A stretch of 64,000 bases of DNA from Pseudoxanthomonas sp. CF385 (GTDB lineage Bacteria; Pseudomonadota; Gammaproteobacteria; Xanthomonadales; Xanthomonadaceae), in the NCBI RefSeq assembly GCF_900104255.1, contig NZ_FNKZ01000002.1:248001-312000 (forward strand), written 5' to 3'. Under the pieces are notes generated by a model. The model made no database searches. It was given only the letters and a program-made list of their open reading frames with translations, and was not told where the DNA came from. A program made the translations under genes and the position numbers. Positions within the stretch are counted from its first letter, which is position 1. Each line of letters opens with the position of its first letter. Positions 18,545 through 27,561 of this stretch are shown here, in pieces.

Positions 18545-19216
18545 ATGTCGGACGATACCGACTTCGTCAGCATGTACGAAGAGTTGGGGCTGAATGCCGA
18601 ATGCGGCATGGCCGCCTTCAAGCAGGCCTATCGCCGGCGGGTGGCCGTCCTCCATCCCGACACCCAGGGCGCGGCCTCGGACCTGCCGCGCCTGCAGCGA
18701 CTGAATCGCCTGTACGAATCGGCCATGGAATTCCACCGCGTGCATGGCCGCCTGCCGGGCGCGCCGGCGACGGCGCAGCGACCGCAGGCCCCGCGCCTGG
18801 AGCGGATCGCCCCCGCGATGCCGATGGAAGACGACGGTTTCGAGCCTCCGCGTTCGCGCCGGCGCTACCTGCTGATCGGCGCGCTGCTGGCGGCCCTGCT
18901 GTACTGGCTGGGCGCGAACCGCACGTCGATCCCGACCCTGGACCCGGGCGGTCCCGGCGACAGCGCGTCCGCGGCCTGGCAGCCCCGGTCGCCGAAACAG
19001 CTCGAACTGGGCATGGACCTCGATCAGGCGCGCCGGATCCTCGGCGACCCGACGACCGAACACGCCGCGCGCTGGGAATACGGGCCTTCCTGGGTCGATT
19101 TCGAGTGCGGCAAGGTCATCGGCTGGTACAGCGCGCCCGCGCGGCCGCTGGAGGTGGGCCGGGACTCCGCGCACCAGGCGAGCGAAGGCCCACACGGCAC
19201 GGCCACGTGCGGCTGA
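18545..19216 (+). CDS. J-domain membrane protein with BamE-like C-terminal segment
   Basis: A 223-residue protein. The N-terminal 60 residues form a short J domain with the HPD signature (RVAVLHPDTQG) that stimulates Hsp70 ATPases. A single transmembrane helix follows at about 103-122 (YLLIGALLAALLYWLGA). The outer part contains ELGMDLDQARRILGDPT...WEYGPSWVDFECGKVIGWY, which looks like the SmpA/BamE fold seen in envelope proteins. The architecture suggests an inner-membrane DnaK recruiter with a periplasmic sensing or docking domain; this is inference. It leads the (+) block and is 26 bases ahead of the methyltransferase. AGGGGC precedes the ATG. Confidence 0.7.
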   Translation: MSDDTDFVSMYEELGLNAECGMAAFKQAYRRRVAVLHPDTQGAASDLPRLQRLNRLYESAMEFHRVHGRLPGAPATAQRPQAPRLERIAPAMPMEDDGFEPPRSRRRYLLIGALLAALLYWLGANRTSIPTLDPGGPGDSASAAWQPRSPKQLELGMDLDQARRILGDPTTEHAARWEYGPSWVDFECGKVIGWYSAPARPLEVGRDSAHQASEGPHGTATCG

Positions 19217-19242
19217 ACGACGACGGCGAAGGGGACAGGGAC

Positions 19243-19854
19243 ATGTGGAGCGATACCGCCAAACTGCTGAGGAAGGCCCAGCGCCGCCTGTGGATGAAGT
19301 ACGCCCTGCGCGGCGTGGGCGGCAACGACAACCACGCGCGGCTGGAACTGGCCTACCGCATGCCGGACCCCTGGAACATGGAATCGCCGATGGAGCGCGC
19401 GCGCTTCGAGGCCACCAACCGGGTGATCGAGCAGGCCTTCGGGCGCGTCGGCTCGGTGCTGGAGATCGGCTGCGGCGAAGGGCACCAGACGCAGTACCTG
19501 GCCAGGCTCAGCGACGAACAGTACGGGCTCGACGTCAGTCCCGCGGCGATCGAGCGCGCCCGCGTGCGCCTGCCGCAGGCCCACTTCGCCGCGGCCGACC
19601 TGTTCCAGCAGCCGTGGGGCGATGAGCGCCACCGCTTCGACCTGGTCACCGCCTGCGAAGTGCTTTATTACCTGAGCGATCCCGCCGCGACGATCGCCCG
19701 CATGCGCCATCTGGGACGCAGCGGCGTGGTGACGTTCTTCGCGCCGGCCTGCGGTCGTGTCGGTCCGCACGTCGAGGCCATTCCCGGCCTGCAGAAGACC
19801 TGGATCCACCATGGCGGCACCGCCTGGCTGATCGGCTGGTGGCGCGATGAGTGA
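19243..19854 (+). CDS. SAM-dependent methyltransferase
   Basis: A 203-residue class I methyltransferase with motif I VLEIGCGEGHQTQYL at about residue 70, YGLDVSPAAIERAR (acidic motif II) and DLVTACEVLYYL (motif IV). It resembles the NodS/SAM-methyltransferase group and probably methylates a sugar or acyl precursor of the polysaccharide. The ATG at 19243 has GGGGACAGGG in front. Its stop overlaps the next glycosyltransferase start by 8 bases. Confidence 0.85.
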   Translation: MWSDTAKLLRKAQRRLWMKYALRGVGGNDNHARLELAYRMPDPWNMESPMERARFEATNRVIEQAFGRVGSVLEIGCGEGHQTQYLARLSDEQYGLDVSPAAIERARVRLPQAHFAAADLFQQPWGDERHRFDLVTACEVLYYLSDPAATIARMRHLGRSGVVTFFAPACGRVGPHVEAIPGLQKTWIHHGGTAWLIGWWRDE

Positions 19855-21022
19855 CCCCTCGGCCGCCCTGCGCGGGCGCGGCGTGGTGTATTTCGGCAAC
19901 GACTGGAACGCGGAGAACCGCACCAGCAGCCATCACGTCGCCACCCGCCTGGCCCAGCGCATGCCCGTGCTCTACGTCGACTCGCCCGGCATGCGCGCGC
20001 CCACCACCTCGGGACGCGACCTGAAGCGCGCGTGGCGCAAGCTGACGGCCGCGCTCAAGCCGCCGGTGCAGGTGCGCGAAGGCCTGTGGCATTGCACCGT
20101 GCCGCAGCTGCCGTTCCGCCGCATCCCCGGTGTCGACGCCTTCAATCGCGTGTTCAGCCGCTGGGCCGTGCGCCGCGCCGTACGCAAGGCGGGCATCGGA
20201 CGGTACCTGTCGTGGTTCGTCGTACCGCATCCGGGCTTCCTGGCCCACCGCCTGGGCGAGGACTTCTGCGTCTACTACTGCATCGACGACTACGCCGCGC
20301 ATCCCGGCGTGGACGCCGAACTGATCGGCCAACGCGACGAGACGCTGAGCCGCGCGGCGGACCAGTTGTTCGTGGCACCGCCCGCCCTGCTGCCCGCCAA
20401 GCAGGCGCTCAACGCGACCACGACCTACGCGCCGCACGGCGTCGACCTGGACCTGTTCCTCACCGCGCGCGCACCGGAAACGCCCGTCGCCGAAGGCGCG
20501 CGAGGCCTGGCCGGTCCGGTGATCGGCTACATCGGCTCGCTGCACGAGTGGATCGACATCGAGCTGATCGCCTGGCTGGCGCAGGCGCGGCCGCAGTGGA
20601 GTTTCCTGCTGGTCGGCCACGCCGCCGCCGATGTATCGGCGCTGCGCGCGCTGCCCAACGTGCGCCTCGCCGGTCCGCAACCTTATGCCACGCTGCCGAC
20701 GTGGGCGAAGGCGTTCGACGCCGCGATCATCCCGTACCGGATGAATCGCCAGGTCGCGAACGCCAATCCGCTGAAGCTGCGCGAATACTTGGCCACCGGC
20801 AAACCGGTGGTCAGCACGTACAACCCCGAGATCGCGAAGTTCTCCCAATGGGTCCGCATCGCCGAAGACCGCGAGGGTTTCCTCGCCGCGCTCGAGCAGG
20901 CCCTGGCCGAGGACAGCGACGCCGCCGCCGAGGCCCGCGTGGCCGCCGTCGCGGCGCAGACCTGGGACCGCCGCGTCGACGACGTGCTGGCCACGGTCGC
21001 GCGCGCGCTCGATGGCCGATGA
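19847..21022 (+). CDS. GT-B glycosyltransferase
   Basis: A 391-residue glycosyltransferase of the family 1/4 fold. The N-terminal half shows VVYFGNDWNAENRTSSHHVATRLAQ; the C-terminal Rossmann half has GYIGSLHEWIDIELI and the NANPLKLREYLATGKPVVSTYNPE donor-binding region. It starts at 19847 inside the end of the methyltransferase (8-base overlap), which implies coupled translation. Donor and acceptor are unknown. Confidence 0.86.
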   Translation: MSDPSAALRGRGVVYFGNDWNAENRTSSHHVATRLAQRMPVLYVDSPGMRAPTTSGRDLKRAWRKLTAALKPPVQVREGLWHCTVPQLPFRRIPGVDAFNRVFSRWAVRRAVRKAGIGRYLSWFVVPHPGFLAHRLGEDFCVYYCIDDYAAHPGVDAELIGQRDETLSRAADQLFVAPPALLPAKQALNATTTYAPHGVDLDLFLTARAPETPVAEGARGLAGPVIGYIGSLHEWIDIELIAWLAQARPQWSFLLVGHAAADVSALRALPNVRLAGPQPYATLPTWAKAFDAAIIPYRMNRQVANANPLKLREYLATGKPVVSTYNPEIAKFSQWVRIAEDREGFLAALEQALAEDSDAAAEARVAAVAAQTWDRRVDDVLATVARALDGR

Positions 21023-23111
21023 CACCCAATTCCATGATGATCCTTTCCCTATGACCCCACCCGCCTCCACCCGCCTGCGCGTCGCCCTCGTCGGCGCCGG
21101 GTATGTCGCCACCCATCACCTGGCCGCGCTCAAGCAGCTGGATTTCGTCGACGTGGTCGGCATCTGCGATCCGCAGCTGCCCGCCGCGCAGGCGCTGGCC
21201 GACCGCTTCGGCGTGAAGCGCGTCGCCGCGCGTCTGGACGAGCTGGCCGACCTGCAGCCGCAGGCGGTCTACGTACTGACGCCGCCCGCCTTCCATGCCG
21301 CCATCGCATTGCAGGCGATGGAGATGGGCTGCCATGTGCTGGTCGAAAAGCCGATGGCCGACACCGTCGAAGACTGCGAGGCCATGATCGCCGCGGCGCG
21401 CGCCCGCAAGGTCCAGCTGGGCGTCAACCACTCCGACCTGTTCGATCCGGTGCTGATGCAGGCCGTGCAGGCCGTGCGCGACGGCCGCATCGGCGACGTG
21501 GTCTCGGTGGAGATCGTGCGCAATTCGGAGTACCCCCCGTACGCCGGCGGTCCGCTGCCGGGTTCGGTCACCCAGGGCTCCTATCCGTTCCGCGACCTCG
21601 GCGTGCATGGCCTCTACACCGTCGAAGCCTTCCTCGGCCCGGTGCACGACCTGCGCGTGGACTACCAGGCGCGCGGCACCGATCCGAACCTGCACTTCGA
21701 CGAATGGCAGGCGCACGCCCGGGCCCGCGACGGCGTGGGCCGCCTGCTGCTGTCGTGGAACGCGCGCCCGATGGAAAACCGCGTGTTCGTCCGCGGCACG
21801 CGCGGCGCCATCGAAGTCGACCGCTTCCTGCAGACCTGCCGCATCCATCGCGTGCTGCCGGGGCCGAAGTTCATCGGCATCGTCGCCAACGCGTTCTTCA
21901 GCGCGGTCAAGGATGTGTTCCGGGTGCCGTGGAACGTGGTGCGCTTCGCCACCGGCATGCTCAAGCCCTCGCCCGGCATCCGCCGCGGCGCCGTCGAGTT
22001 CGCCCATGCCGCGCGCGACAACGCCTCGCCGCCGTTCACCGGCGACGATGCGCTGCGCATCGCGCGCCTGCTGGAGCCCGCATGCGCCGCGCCGGACGCC
22101 GAGCGCATCGCCCTGCTGGAATCGCGCTACGTCGATCTGCCGCCCGCCGACGTGCTGGTGACCGGTGCCGCCGGTTTCCTCGGCAAGCGCGTCGTGGCGC
22201 GCCTGCGCGAACAGGGCAAGACCGTGCGCGTGCTGGTGCGCCGGCCGGTGGCCGCGTACAGCGCCGATGCCGGCATCCAGACCGTCGTCGGCGATCTCGG
22301 CGATCCGCGCATCGTCCACCACGCCGTGCGCGGCGTGCCGCTGGTCTACCACGTGGGCGCGGCGATGCGCGGCGGCCCGCGCGACTTCGAAGCGGGCACC
22401 GTCTGGGGCACGCGCAACATGATCGACGCCTGCGTGGCCGAAGCGACCGCGCGCCTGGTCTACGTCAGCTCGATGAGCGTGTTCGACCATGCCGGCCGCG
22501 ATCCCGCGGCGGTGATGACCGAATCCTCGCCGCTGGAACCGCATCCCGAATGGCGCGGCGCCTACACCCAGACCAAGCTCTCGGCCGAACGCATGGTGCT
22601 GGATGCGGTCGCACAGCACGGCCTGCCCGCCGTCATCGTGCGGCCGGGCCAGATCTTCGGTCCCGGTGCGGAGAAGGTCACGCCGAACGGCGTCATCGGC
22701 CTGGCCGGCCGCTGGGTCGCCGTCGGCGATGGCGCGGTGGCGCTGCCGCTGATCTATGTCGACGACGTGGTGGATGCCCTGGTCTGCGCCGCGGAAGCAC
22801 CGCTGCCCGCGCAGCGCGTGTTCAATGTGGTGGACACCTCGCGCGTCACCCAGCAGGACTACCTCGCGCGCTGCCGCCGCAAGCTGGGCGACGAGGTCAA
22901 GGTGGTGCGCGTGCCGCGCTGGACGTTCATGCTGCTCGGCTTCGGCGTGGAGCAACTGGGCAAGGTCCTGCGCCGCGACGTGCCGCTGACCCGCTACCGC
23001 GTGCGCTCGCTGCGTCCGCTCGCCAATTTCGATACCACCGCCGCGCGCACCGACCTGGGCTGGACGCCGCGCACCGGCGTGGAGAAGGGACTGGATGCGA
23101 CGTTCGGCTGA
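21012..23111 (+). CDS. Gfo/Idh/MocA oxidoreductase fused to an NAD-dependent epimerase/dehydratase (SDR)
   Basis: A 699-residue two-domain enzyme. Residues about 20-375 are a Gfo/Idh/MocA oxidoreductase with a Rossmann loop RVALVGAGYVATHH and the VLVEKPMA motif. Residues about 378-699 are an extended SDR with VTGAAGFLGKRVV (TGxxGFLG), the Ser region YVSSMSVFD and the YTQTKLSAE (YxxxK) catalytic pair. Both halves keep their cofactor loops, so both are probably active, most likely in making an unusual nucleotide sugar. It starts at 21012, overlapping the glycosyltransferase by 11 bases; an alternative ATG lies at 21051. The fusion of two normally separate enzymes is notable. Confidence 0.86.
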   Translation: MADDTQFHDDPFPMTPPASTRLRVALVGAGYVATHHLAALKQLDFVDVVGICDPQLPAAQALADRFGVKRVAARLDELADLQPQAVYVLTPPAFHAAIALQAMEMGCHVLVEKPMADTVEDCEAMIAAARARKVQLGVNHSDLFDPVLMQAVQAVRDGRIGDVVSVEIVRNSEYPPYAGGPLPGSVTQGSYPFRDLGVHGLYTVEAFLGPVHDLRVDYQARGTDPNLHFDEWQAHARARDGVGRLLLSWNARPMENRVFVRGTRGAIEVDRFLQTCRIHRVLPGPKFIGIVANAFFSAVKDVFRVPWNVVRFATGMLKPSPGIRRGAVEFAHAARDNASPPFTGDDALRIARLLEPACAAPDAERIALLESRYVDLPPADVLVTGAAGFLGKRVVARLREQGKTVRVLVRRPVAAYSADAGIQTVVGDLGDPRIVHHAVRGVPLVYHVGAAMRGGPRDFEAGTVWGTRNMIDACVAEATARLVYVSSMSVFDHAGRDPAAVMTESSPLEPHPEWRGAYTQTKLSAERMVLDAVAQHGLPAVIVRPGQIFGPGAEKVTPNGVIGLAGRWVAVGDGAVALPLIYVDDVVDALVCAAEAPLPAQRVFNVVDTSRVTQQDYLARCRRKLGDEVKVVRVPRWTFMLLGFGVEQLGKVLRRDVPLTRYRVRSLRPLANFDTTAARTDLGWTPRTGVEKGLDATFG

Positions 23112-24237
23112 GACCGGCGCAACCGCCGCACGCTGTGACGTGCGGGTCGAGCGTCTTCCCGCCCTGGATGTGCTGGAGGCGCGCTGGCGCGCGCTCGAGG
23201 CGCGCAGCCACGGCAGTTTCTTCCAGAGCTGGATCTGGATCGGCACGTGGCTCCGTACGCTGTGCCCGTTGCCGCGTGCGCGCCTGATGTCGGTGTGGCT
23301 CGACGGCGAATGCATCGGCCTGGGCATCGTGGTCGAGCAACGCCGGTTCTTCGCGCTGGGCCTCAAGCATGTCCGCCTGCACCAGGTGGGCGACCGCGTG
23401 GCCGACAGCATCACCATCGAGTTCAACGGCGTGCTGTCGCTGGCCGGCAGCGAGCACGATGTCCTCGCCGCCTGCGTGGCGCACTTCGAACACCGCGAAC
23501 GCCACTGGCTGACGCTCTACCTGCCCGGCCTGGACATGGACGGCATCCCGCTGGAACGCTTGCGTTCGCCGCGGCTGCGCTTGCAGATGATGGCGCGGCC
23601 CACGCCCTACGTGGACCTGGCCAGCCTCAGGCTGACCCAGCAGGACTACGTGAGCACGGTGCCGGGCAGCAGCACCCGTGCGCGCCTTCGCCGCACCGCG
23701 CGCAAGCTGGCGGATCAGTTCGGCCCGCTCGCCTGCAGCACCGCGGTGACGCAGCCGGACAGGCTGGCGTTCTTCGACGAACTGGTCCGCCTGCACCAGG
23801 CGCACTGGGACGAGGACACCGGCGAGCACGGCGCGTTCGGCGACCCGCGCGTCATCGCGTTCCATCGCGCGCTGATCGCCGCCTCCACCTCGGAGGCCGG
23901 CGTGCACCTGATGCGGCTGGAAGCCGGTGACGCGACCGTGGGCTATCTCTACCACTTGGTCTGGCGCGGCACGAGCTGCTTCTACCAGGCCGGCATCGAC
24001 TACCGCCAGGTGGGCCAGGCCGGCAGTCCCGGCCTGTTGCTGCTCGCCAGCGCCATCAACGAATTCCTTGGCAATGGCTTCGACCGCTACGAGCTGATGG
24101 CCGGCCATGTCGACTACAAGCGCTCGCTGGCGATGGCCGAAGGCCGCATGGGCTGGCTGTCGGTGGACCGGGTGGGTTGGCGCGCGCGCATCGTCGACCT
24201 CTACCGTCGCCGACGCGGCGACGAGATCGTGCCGTGA
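23095..24237 (+). CDS. CelD/FemAB-like GNAT acyltransferase, copy 1
   Basis: A 380-residue protein of the BcsL/CelD (Acetyltransf_6) type. It has an N-terminal half with FFQSWIWIGTWLRTL and a C-terminal GNAT half containing VGYLYHLVWRGTSCFYQAGIDYRQVGQAGSPGLLLLASAINEFLGNG and the ending YELMAGHVDYKRSLA. Related FemAB/CelD proteins transfer acyl or aminoacyl groups and are common in EPS loci (family knowledge). It overlaps the preceding fusion gene by 17 bases and the next gene by a GTGA junction. The acyl donor is unknown. Confidence 0.78.
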   Translation: MRRSAETGATAARCDVRVERLPALDVLEARWRALEARSHGSFFQSWIWIGTWLRTLCPLPRARLMSVWLDGECIGLGIVVEQRRFFALGLKHVRLHQVGDRVADSITIEFNGVLSLAGSEHDVLAACVAHFEHRERHWLTLYLPGLDMDGIPLERLRSPRLRLQMMARPTPYVDLASLRLTQQDYVSTVPGSSTRARLRRTARKLADQFGPLACSTAVTQPDRLAFFDELVRLHQAHWDEDTGEHGAFGDPRVIAFHRALIAASTSEAGVHLMRLEAGDATVGYLYHLVWRGTSCFYQAGIDYRQVGQAGSPGLLLLASAINEFLGNGFDRYELMAGHVDYKRSLAMAEGRMGWLSVDRVGWRARIVDLYRRRRGDEIVP

Positions 24238-25328
24238 GCCTGCGCACGCGCCTGCGGCCGCTGGATGACCTGTCGAACGACGACCTGCGCGCCTGGGAGG
24301 CCTTGGCGAAGCGGTCGGCGGCCTCGGTGCCGTTCCTGCATCCGGGCTTCGTGCTCGCCGCCGCGCGCTGGCTGACGCCGGACGCGCCACCGGTCGTGCT
24401 GACCGTCGAGCGCGGCGACACGTTGATCGGCCTGACCTGCCTGCAACGGCGCGCACCGAATCTGTTCGTGCCGGTGCCGCATTGGCGCGCGTACCGGCAC
24501 CCGCATGCGTTCCAATCCGGCGTGCTGCACCTGCCCGGCGAAGCCGCCGAGGTCGCGGGTGCCGTCGCCGCACGCATGCGCGAGGGCACCCTACGCGACC
24601 GCGCGATCGTGTGGCACAACGTCGCCGGCGACGGCGAACTCTGGGCTGCGCTGCGCGATCAGGCCGACCTGGCCTGGACGCAGACCGCGCTGTCGCAGCG
24701 ACCGGTGCTGCGCCGCCATCCCGATGACGTGCCGGCAGCGGCGCGCGTCCGCGCCGCCACCGCCAAGGACCTGCGCCGGCGGCTGCGTCGCCTGCAGGAA
24801 CGCGGCGACGTCAGCCTGCGCATCCTGCAGGGCGCGGACGCCGATGAAGCCGCCGCCATGCGCCACCTGACCCTGGAAGATGCCGGCTGGAAGGGCGAAC
24901 GCGGCAGCTCGATGCTGGCTTCGGAAGGCGAGCGCACGTTTTTCCTCGAACTGGTGCCGCGGCTGGCGAGCAGCGGTGGCATGGTTTTCGTGGAAACGCT
25001 GTGCGGCGACCAGGTGGTGGCCAGCAGCAGCAACCTGCATTTCGGCAACGGGCTGAGCGGATTCAAGACCGGCTGGGATCCGGCGTTCGCCGCAAGCAGT
25101 CCCGGCAAGCTCAACGAATGGCACCTGCTGCAGGCGCTGGATGGCCAATGGCCGGACCTCGCGCTGTTCGACAGCCAGGCGCATGAGACGTCCTACATGG
25201 CCGAACTGCTGCCCGATCGGCAGCCGATGGTCTCCGGCATCCTGCATACGGGACGCCTGCACCGCATGGCGATGGCGGTCGCACGGCCGTTGCGCCCGCT
25301 CGCCTACCGGCTGGGGCACGACGACTAG
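24234..25328 (+). CDS. CelD/FemAB-like GNAT acyltransferase, copy 2
   Basis: A 364-residue second CelD-like acyltransferase, diverged from the preceding copy. The N-terminal part reads SVPFLHPGFVLAAARWLTPD; the C-terminal GNAT half includes FVETLCGDQVVASSSNLHFGNGLSGFKTGWDPAFAASSPGKLNEWHLLQAL and the end region LALFDSQAHETSYMAELL. A GTG start at 24234 overlaps the TGA of copy 1. The gene converges with a (-) GNAT gene after 10 bases. It probably adds an acyl group to a sugar, or forms a pair with copy 1. Confidence 0.77.
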   Translation: MSLRTRLRPLDDLSNDDLRAWEALAKRSAASVPFLHPGFVLAAARWLTPDAPPVVLTVERGDTLIGLTCLQRRAPNLFVPVPHWRAYRHPHAFQSGVLHLPGEAAEVAGAVAARMREGTLRDRAIVWHNVAGDGELWAALRDQADLAWTQTALSQRPVLRRHPDDVPAAARVRAATAKDLRRRLRRLQERGDVSLRILQGADADEAAAMRHLTLEDAGWKGERGSSMLASEGERTFFLELVPRLASSGGMVFVETLCGDQVVASSSNLHFGNGLSGFKTGWDPAFAASSPGKLNEWHLLQALDGQWPDLALFDSQAHETSYMAELLPDRQPMVSGILHTGRLHRMAMAVARPLRPLAYRLGHDD

Positions 25329-25338
25329 CGCGCGCGGA

Positions 25339-25968
25339 TCAGGCGATCTGCGCGTGGTGCCAGGCGATCTCTTCGGCCGACATGCGCAGATGCTTCTGGT
25401 CCGGCCTGAGCTGTGCGGGTGCCGGCAGGCCTTCCGGTGGCAGGCTGCGCCACCACCGCCCGCTGCCCACGCGCAGGCTGCGCACCGTGGCGAAGCGGCT
25501 GAAACCCATCGCCGCATGCGCGCGCAACGAAGGCCGGTTGGACACGCTCACGTCGGAGAAGTACTCCATCGGCGTGGACTCCACCGTCATCCCCGCACCC
25601 ATCATCGCCAGCAACAGGCGACGGCCGCGCCGCTCGGGCACGACGAAGGCATCGCGCAGCCACACCTGGGTCTCGTTCAGCGGGATCTGCCAGGCGAACT
25701 CGTCCATGTAGCGCGGCACGCCGTGCAGCGCCCAGAACCAGGCGACGAGGTGCTCGTCCTCCTCGATCGCGAAGCAGCGCATGCCATGGTCGTAGCGCCG
25801 TTGCAAGCGCTCCGGCTTGCCGGACATGCCGTTGGCGCGATACGCCTCGACCAGTCGCGCCCGGTCGCCTTCGCGCATCTCCAGGAAGCGCTGGTTCTCC
25901 GCGAGCGCCAGCTGGCAGCTGGTCGCCGCGCGCCGGCGCAACAGCGCGATGGCGTTGAATTCGATCAT
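25339..25968 (-). CDS. GNAT-fold acyltransferase-like protein
   Basis: A 209-residue soluble protein. The central part (LVAWFWALHGVPRYMDEFAWQIPLNETQVWLRDAFVVPERRGRRLLLAMMGAG) has the GNAT features of a beta-strand followed by a V-x-P-x-x-RGRRL acetyl-CoA pyrophosphate loop and helix. A second half (VSVSNRPSLRAHAAMGFSRF) gives the usual N-x-x-A-x-x-x-x-x-GF ending. The ATG at 25968 overlaps the flippase stop (ATGA), so it is made together with the flippase. Substrate unknown. Confidence 0.7.
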   Translation of the reverse strand: MIEFNAIALLRRRAATSCQLALAENQRFLEMREGDRARLVEAYRANGMSGKPERLQRRYDHGMRCFAIEEDEHLVAWFWALHGVPRYMDEFAWQIPLNETQVWLRDAFVVPERRGRRLLLAMMGAGMTVESTPMEYFSDVSVSNRPSLRAHAAMGFSRFATVRSLRVGSGRWWRSLPPEGLPAPAQLRPDQKHLRMSAEEIAWHHAQIA

Positions 25969-27473
25969 GACGTGCCTTCCCCTTGCCGCGTCCTCAGCCC
26001 CGGGATCCGCAAACGGGACATCCCGATGCCCGCCAGCGCGTCCCCGACCAGGCCGCGCGCGAATCCCCACAGGCCTACACCATACACAACCACGCCGACC
26101 AATACCTCGGTGAGCAGTCGCCATGCCGCGTCCATCGACGCGCCCAGTGTCCAGCGCCAGGCGAGTACGGCCAGCACCATCACCGTGCCGGCCAGCGCGA
26201 TGCGCGACAGCGCGCGGCCCAATCCTTGCAGGCGCAATCCATCGATGCGGCAGGCCTGCACGGTGAGCACCCACTGGACGAGCGCGGCCACGCCGATCGC
26301 CGCCGACGCCAGCAGCACGCCGCCCTTCGACAGCAGCCACAGCGCGACGATCAGGCTGGCCATCGTCGCGACCTCGATCCACATCAACCGGTGGTTGCGC
26401 GCATGCGCCGCCAGGAACGCCGACAGGATGAAGCTGCCCGAGCCCGGCAACGACGCGATCGCCAGCACGCTCAGCAGGGGCGCCACCTGCGACCAGGTCG
26501 CCGGCAACAGGGCCTCCACCAGCGTCGGTGCGCACACCGCGAGGCCGGCCGACATGGGAAACAGCACCAGCGCGGTGAAGGTCAGCGCGCGCACCATCAA
26601 TCCCGGGCGCTCGGCGGGATCCGCCCGCACCACCGCCGGCATCATCACCGTGCCGACGTGGCCGCCCACGTAGACCGCCGGCAACTGCGCCAGGTTGAAT
26701 GCCAAACCATAGCTGCCGGCATCGTGCGCGCCGACCAGGCGCAGCATCAGCGGCTTGTCCCAGTAGCGCGCGCCTTCGCTCAGCACCACTTCGCCGGTGA
26801 TCGGCGCGCCGAAGCGCAGCAGGTCGCGCAGGCGCGCGAGGGGAATCTTCACCGGCGCCAGCCAGCTGCGAAGGCCGGTGGCGGACAGCGTCATGCCCGC
26901 GATCACCGTCGATTGCGCGATGAAGGCCAGGATCATCGACTGCCCGCCGAGCGTCGTGGTGCTGACCAGGGTCACCGCCACGATCGCGTAGACGATGTCG
27001 CCGAGCGCGGTACCGGCGGCGATGCGACCGAAACGCAGTTCGCGCGCGAGTAGCTTGTCGGGAATCGCGCCGATCCGGCGGATGCCGATGCCGAGCAACG
27101 CACCCGGCAGGTATTCCGCCACGCGTGGCGCCTGCAGCCACGATGCGAGCACCGGCGCGGCGAACCAGAGGGCCGCGATCATCATCAGCCCGGCGATCAG
27201 GTAGACCACGCTGGCGGCGAAGATCGCTTCGCGGCCCTGGTCGCCCTTCACCACCACGTACTGGCCGCAGCCCCACGCCGCCACCCAGTTGCCGGTCAGC
27301 GCGACCACGGTCGCCACCGTGACCTCGGCGACGATGTCGGGTGTCAGGTGGCGCGCGACCAGCAGCGTGCCCACCAGGCCGACGGCGCGTCCCAGCAGGC
27401 CACCGACGATGCCGTAGGCGGCCGAAGAAGCGATCCTGGCGAACAGGCCATGCGTTGCGGCGTCGGCGGTCAT
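25965..27473 (-). CDS. Second oligosaccharide flippase (MOP superfamily)
   Basis: A 502-residue polytopic membrane protein with about 12-14 helices, opening GLFARIASSAAYGIVGGLLGRAVGLVGTLLVARHLTPDIVAEV and fitting the Wzx/MviN-like exporter superfamily. It is distinct from the other flippase in this locus, so two different lipid-linked substrates may be handled, or one may have changed role. Start ATG at 27473; its stop is in an ATGA overlap with the GNAT gene. It follows the acyltransferase-3 gene after about 88 bases. Confidence 0.85.
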   Translation of the reverse strand: MTADAATHGLFARIASSAAYGIVGGLLGRAVGLVGTLLVARHLTPDIVAEVTVATVVALTGNWVAAWGCGQYVVVKGDQGREAIFAASVVYLIAGLMMIAALWFAAPVLASWLQAPRVAEYLPGALLGIGIRRIGAIPDKLLARELRFGRIAAGTALGDIVYAIVAVTLVSTTTLGGQSMILAFIAQSTVIAGMTLSATGLRSWLAPVKIPLARLRDLLRFGAPITGEVVLSEGARYWDKPLMLRLVGAHDAGSYGLAFNLAQLPAVYVGGHVGTVMMPAVVRADPAERPGLMVRALTFTALVLFPMSAGLAVCAPTLVEALLPATWSQVAPLLSVLAIASLPGSGSFILSAFLAAHARNHRLMWIEVATMASLIVALWLLSKGGVLLASAAIGVAALVQWVLTVQACRIDGLRLQGLGRALSRIALAGTVMVLAVLAWRWTLGASMDAAWRLLTEVLVGVVVYGVGLWGFARGLVGDALAGIGMSRLRIPGLRTRQGEGTS

Positions 27474-27561
27474 GCGCGACGGATATCGGAGCGGTGGGGC
27501 AAACGGATGTCCTTGTCGGCGACGGCTCGGGATGCGACGTGCGCCGCCTGGCAAGCATGCC

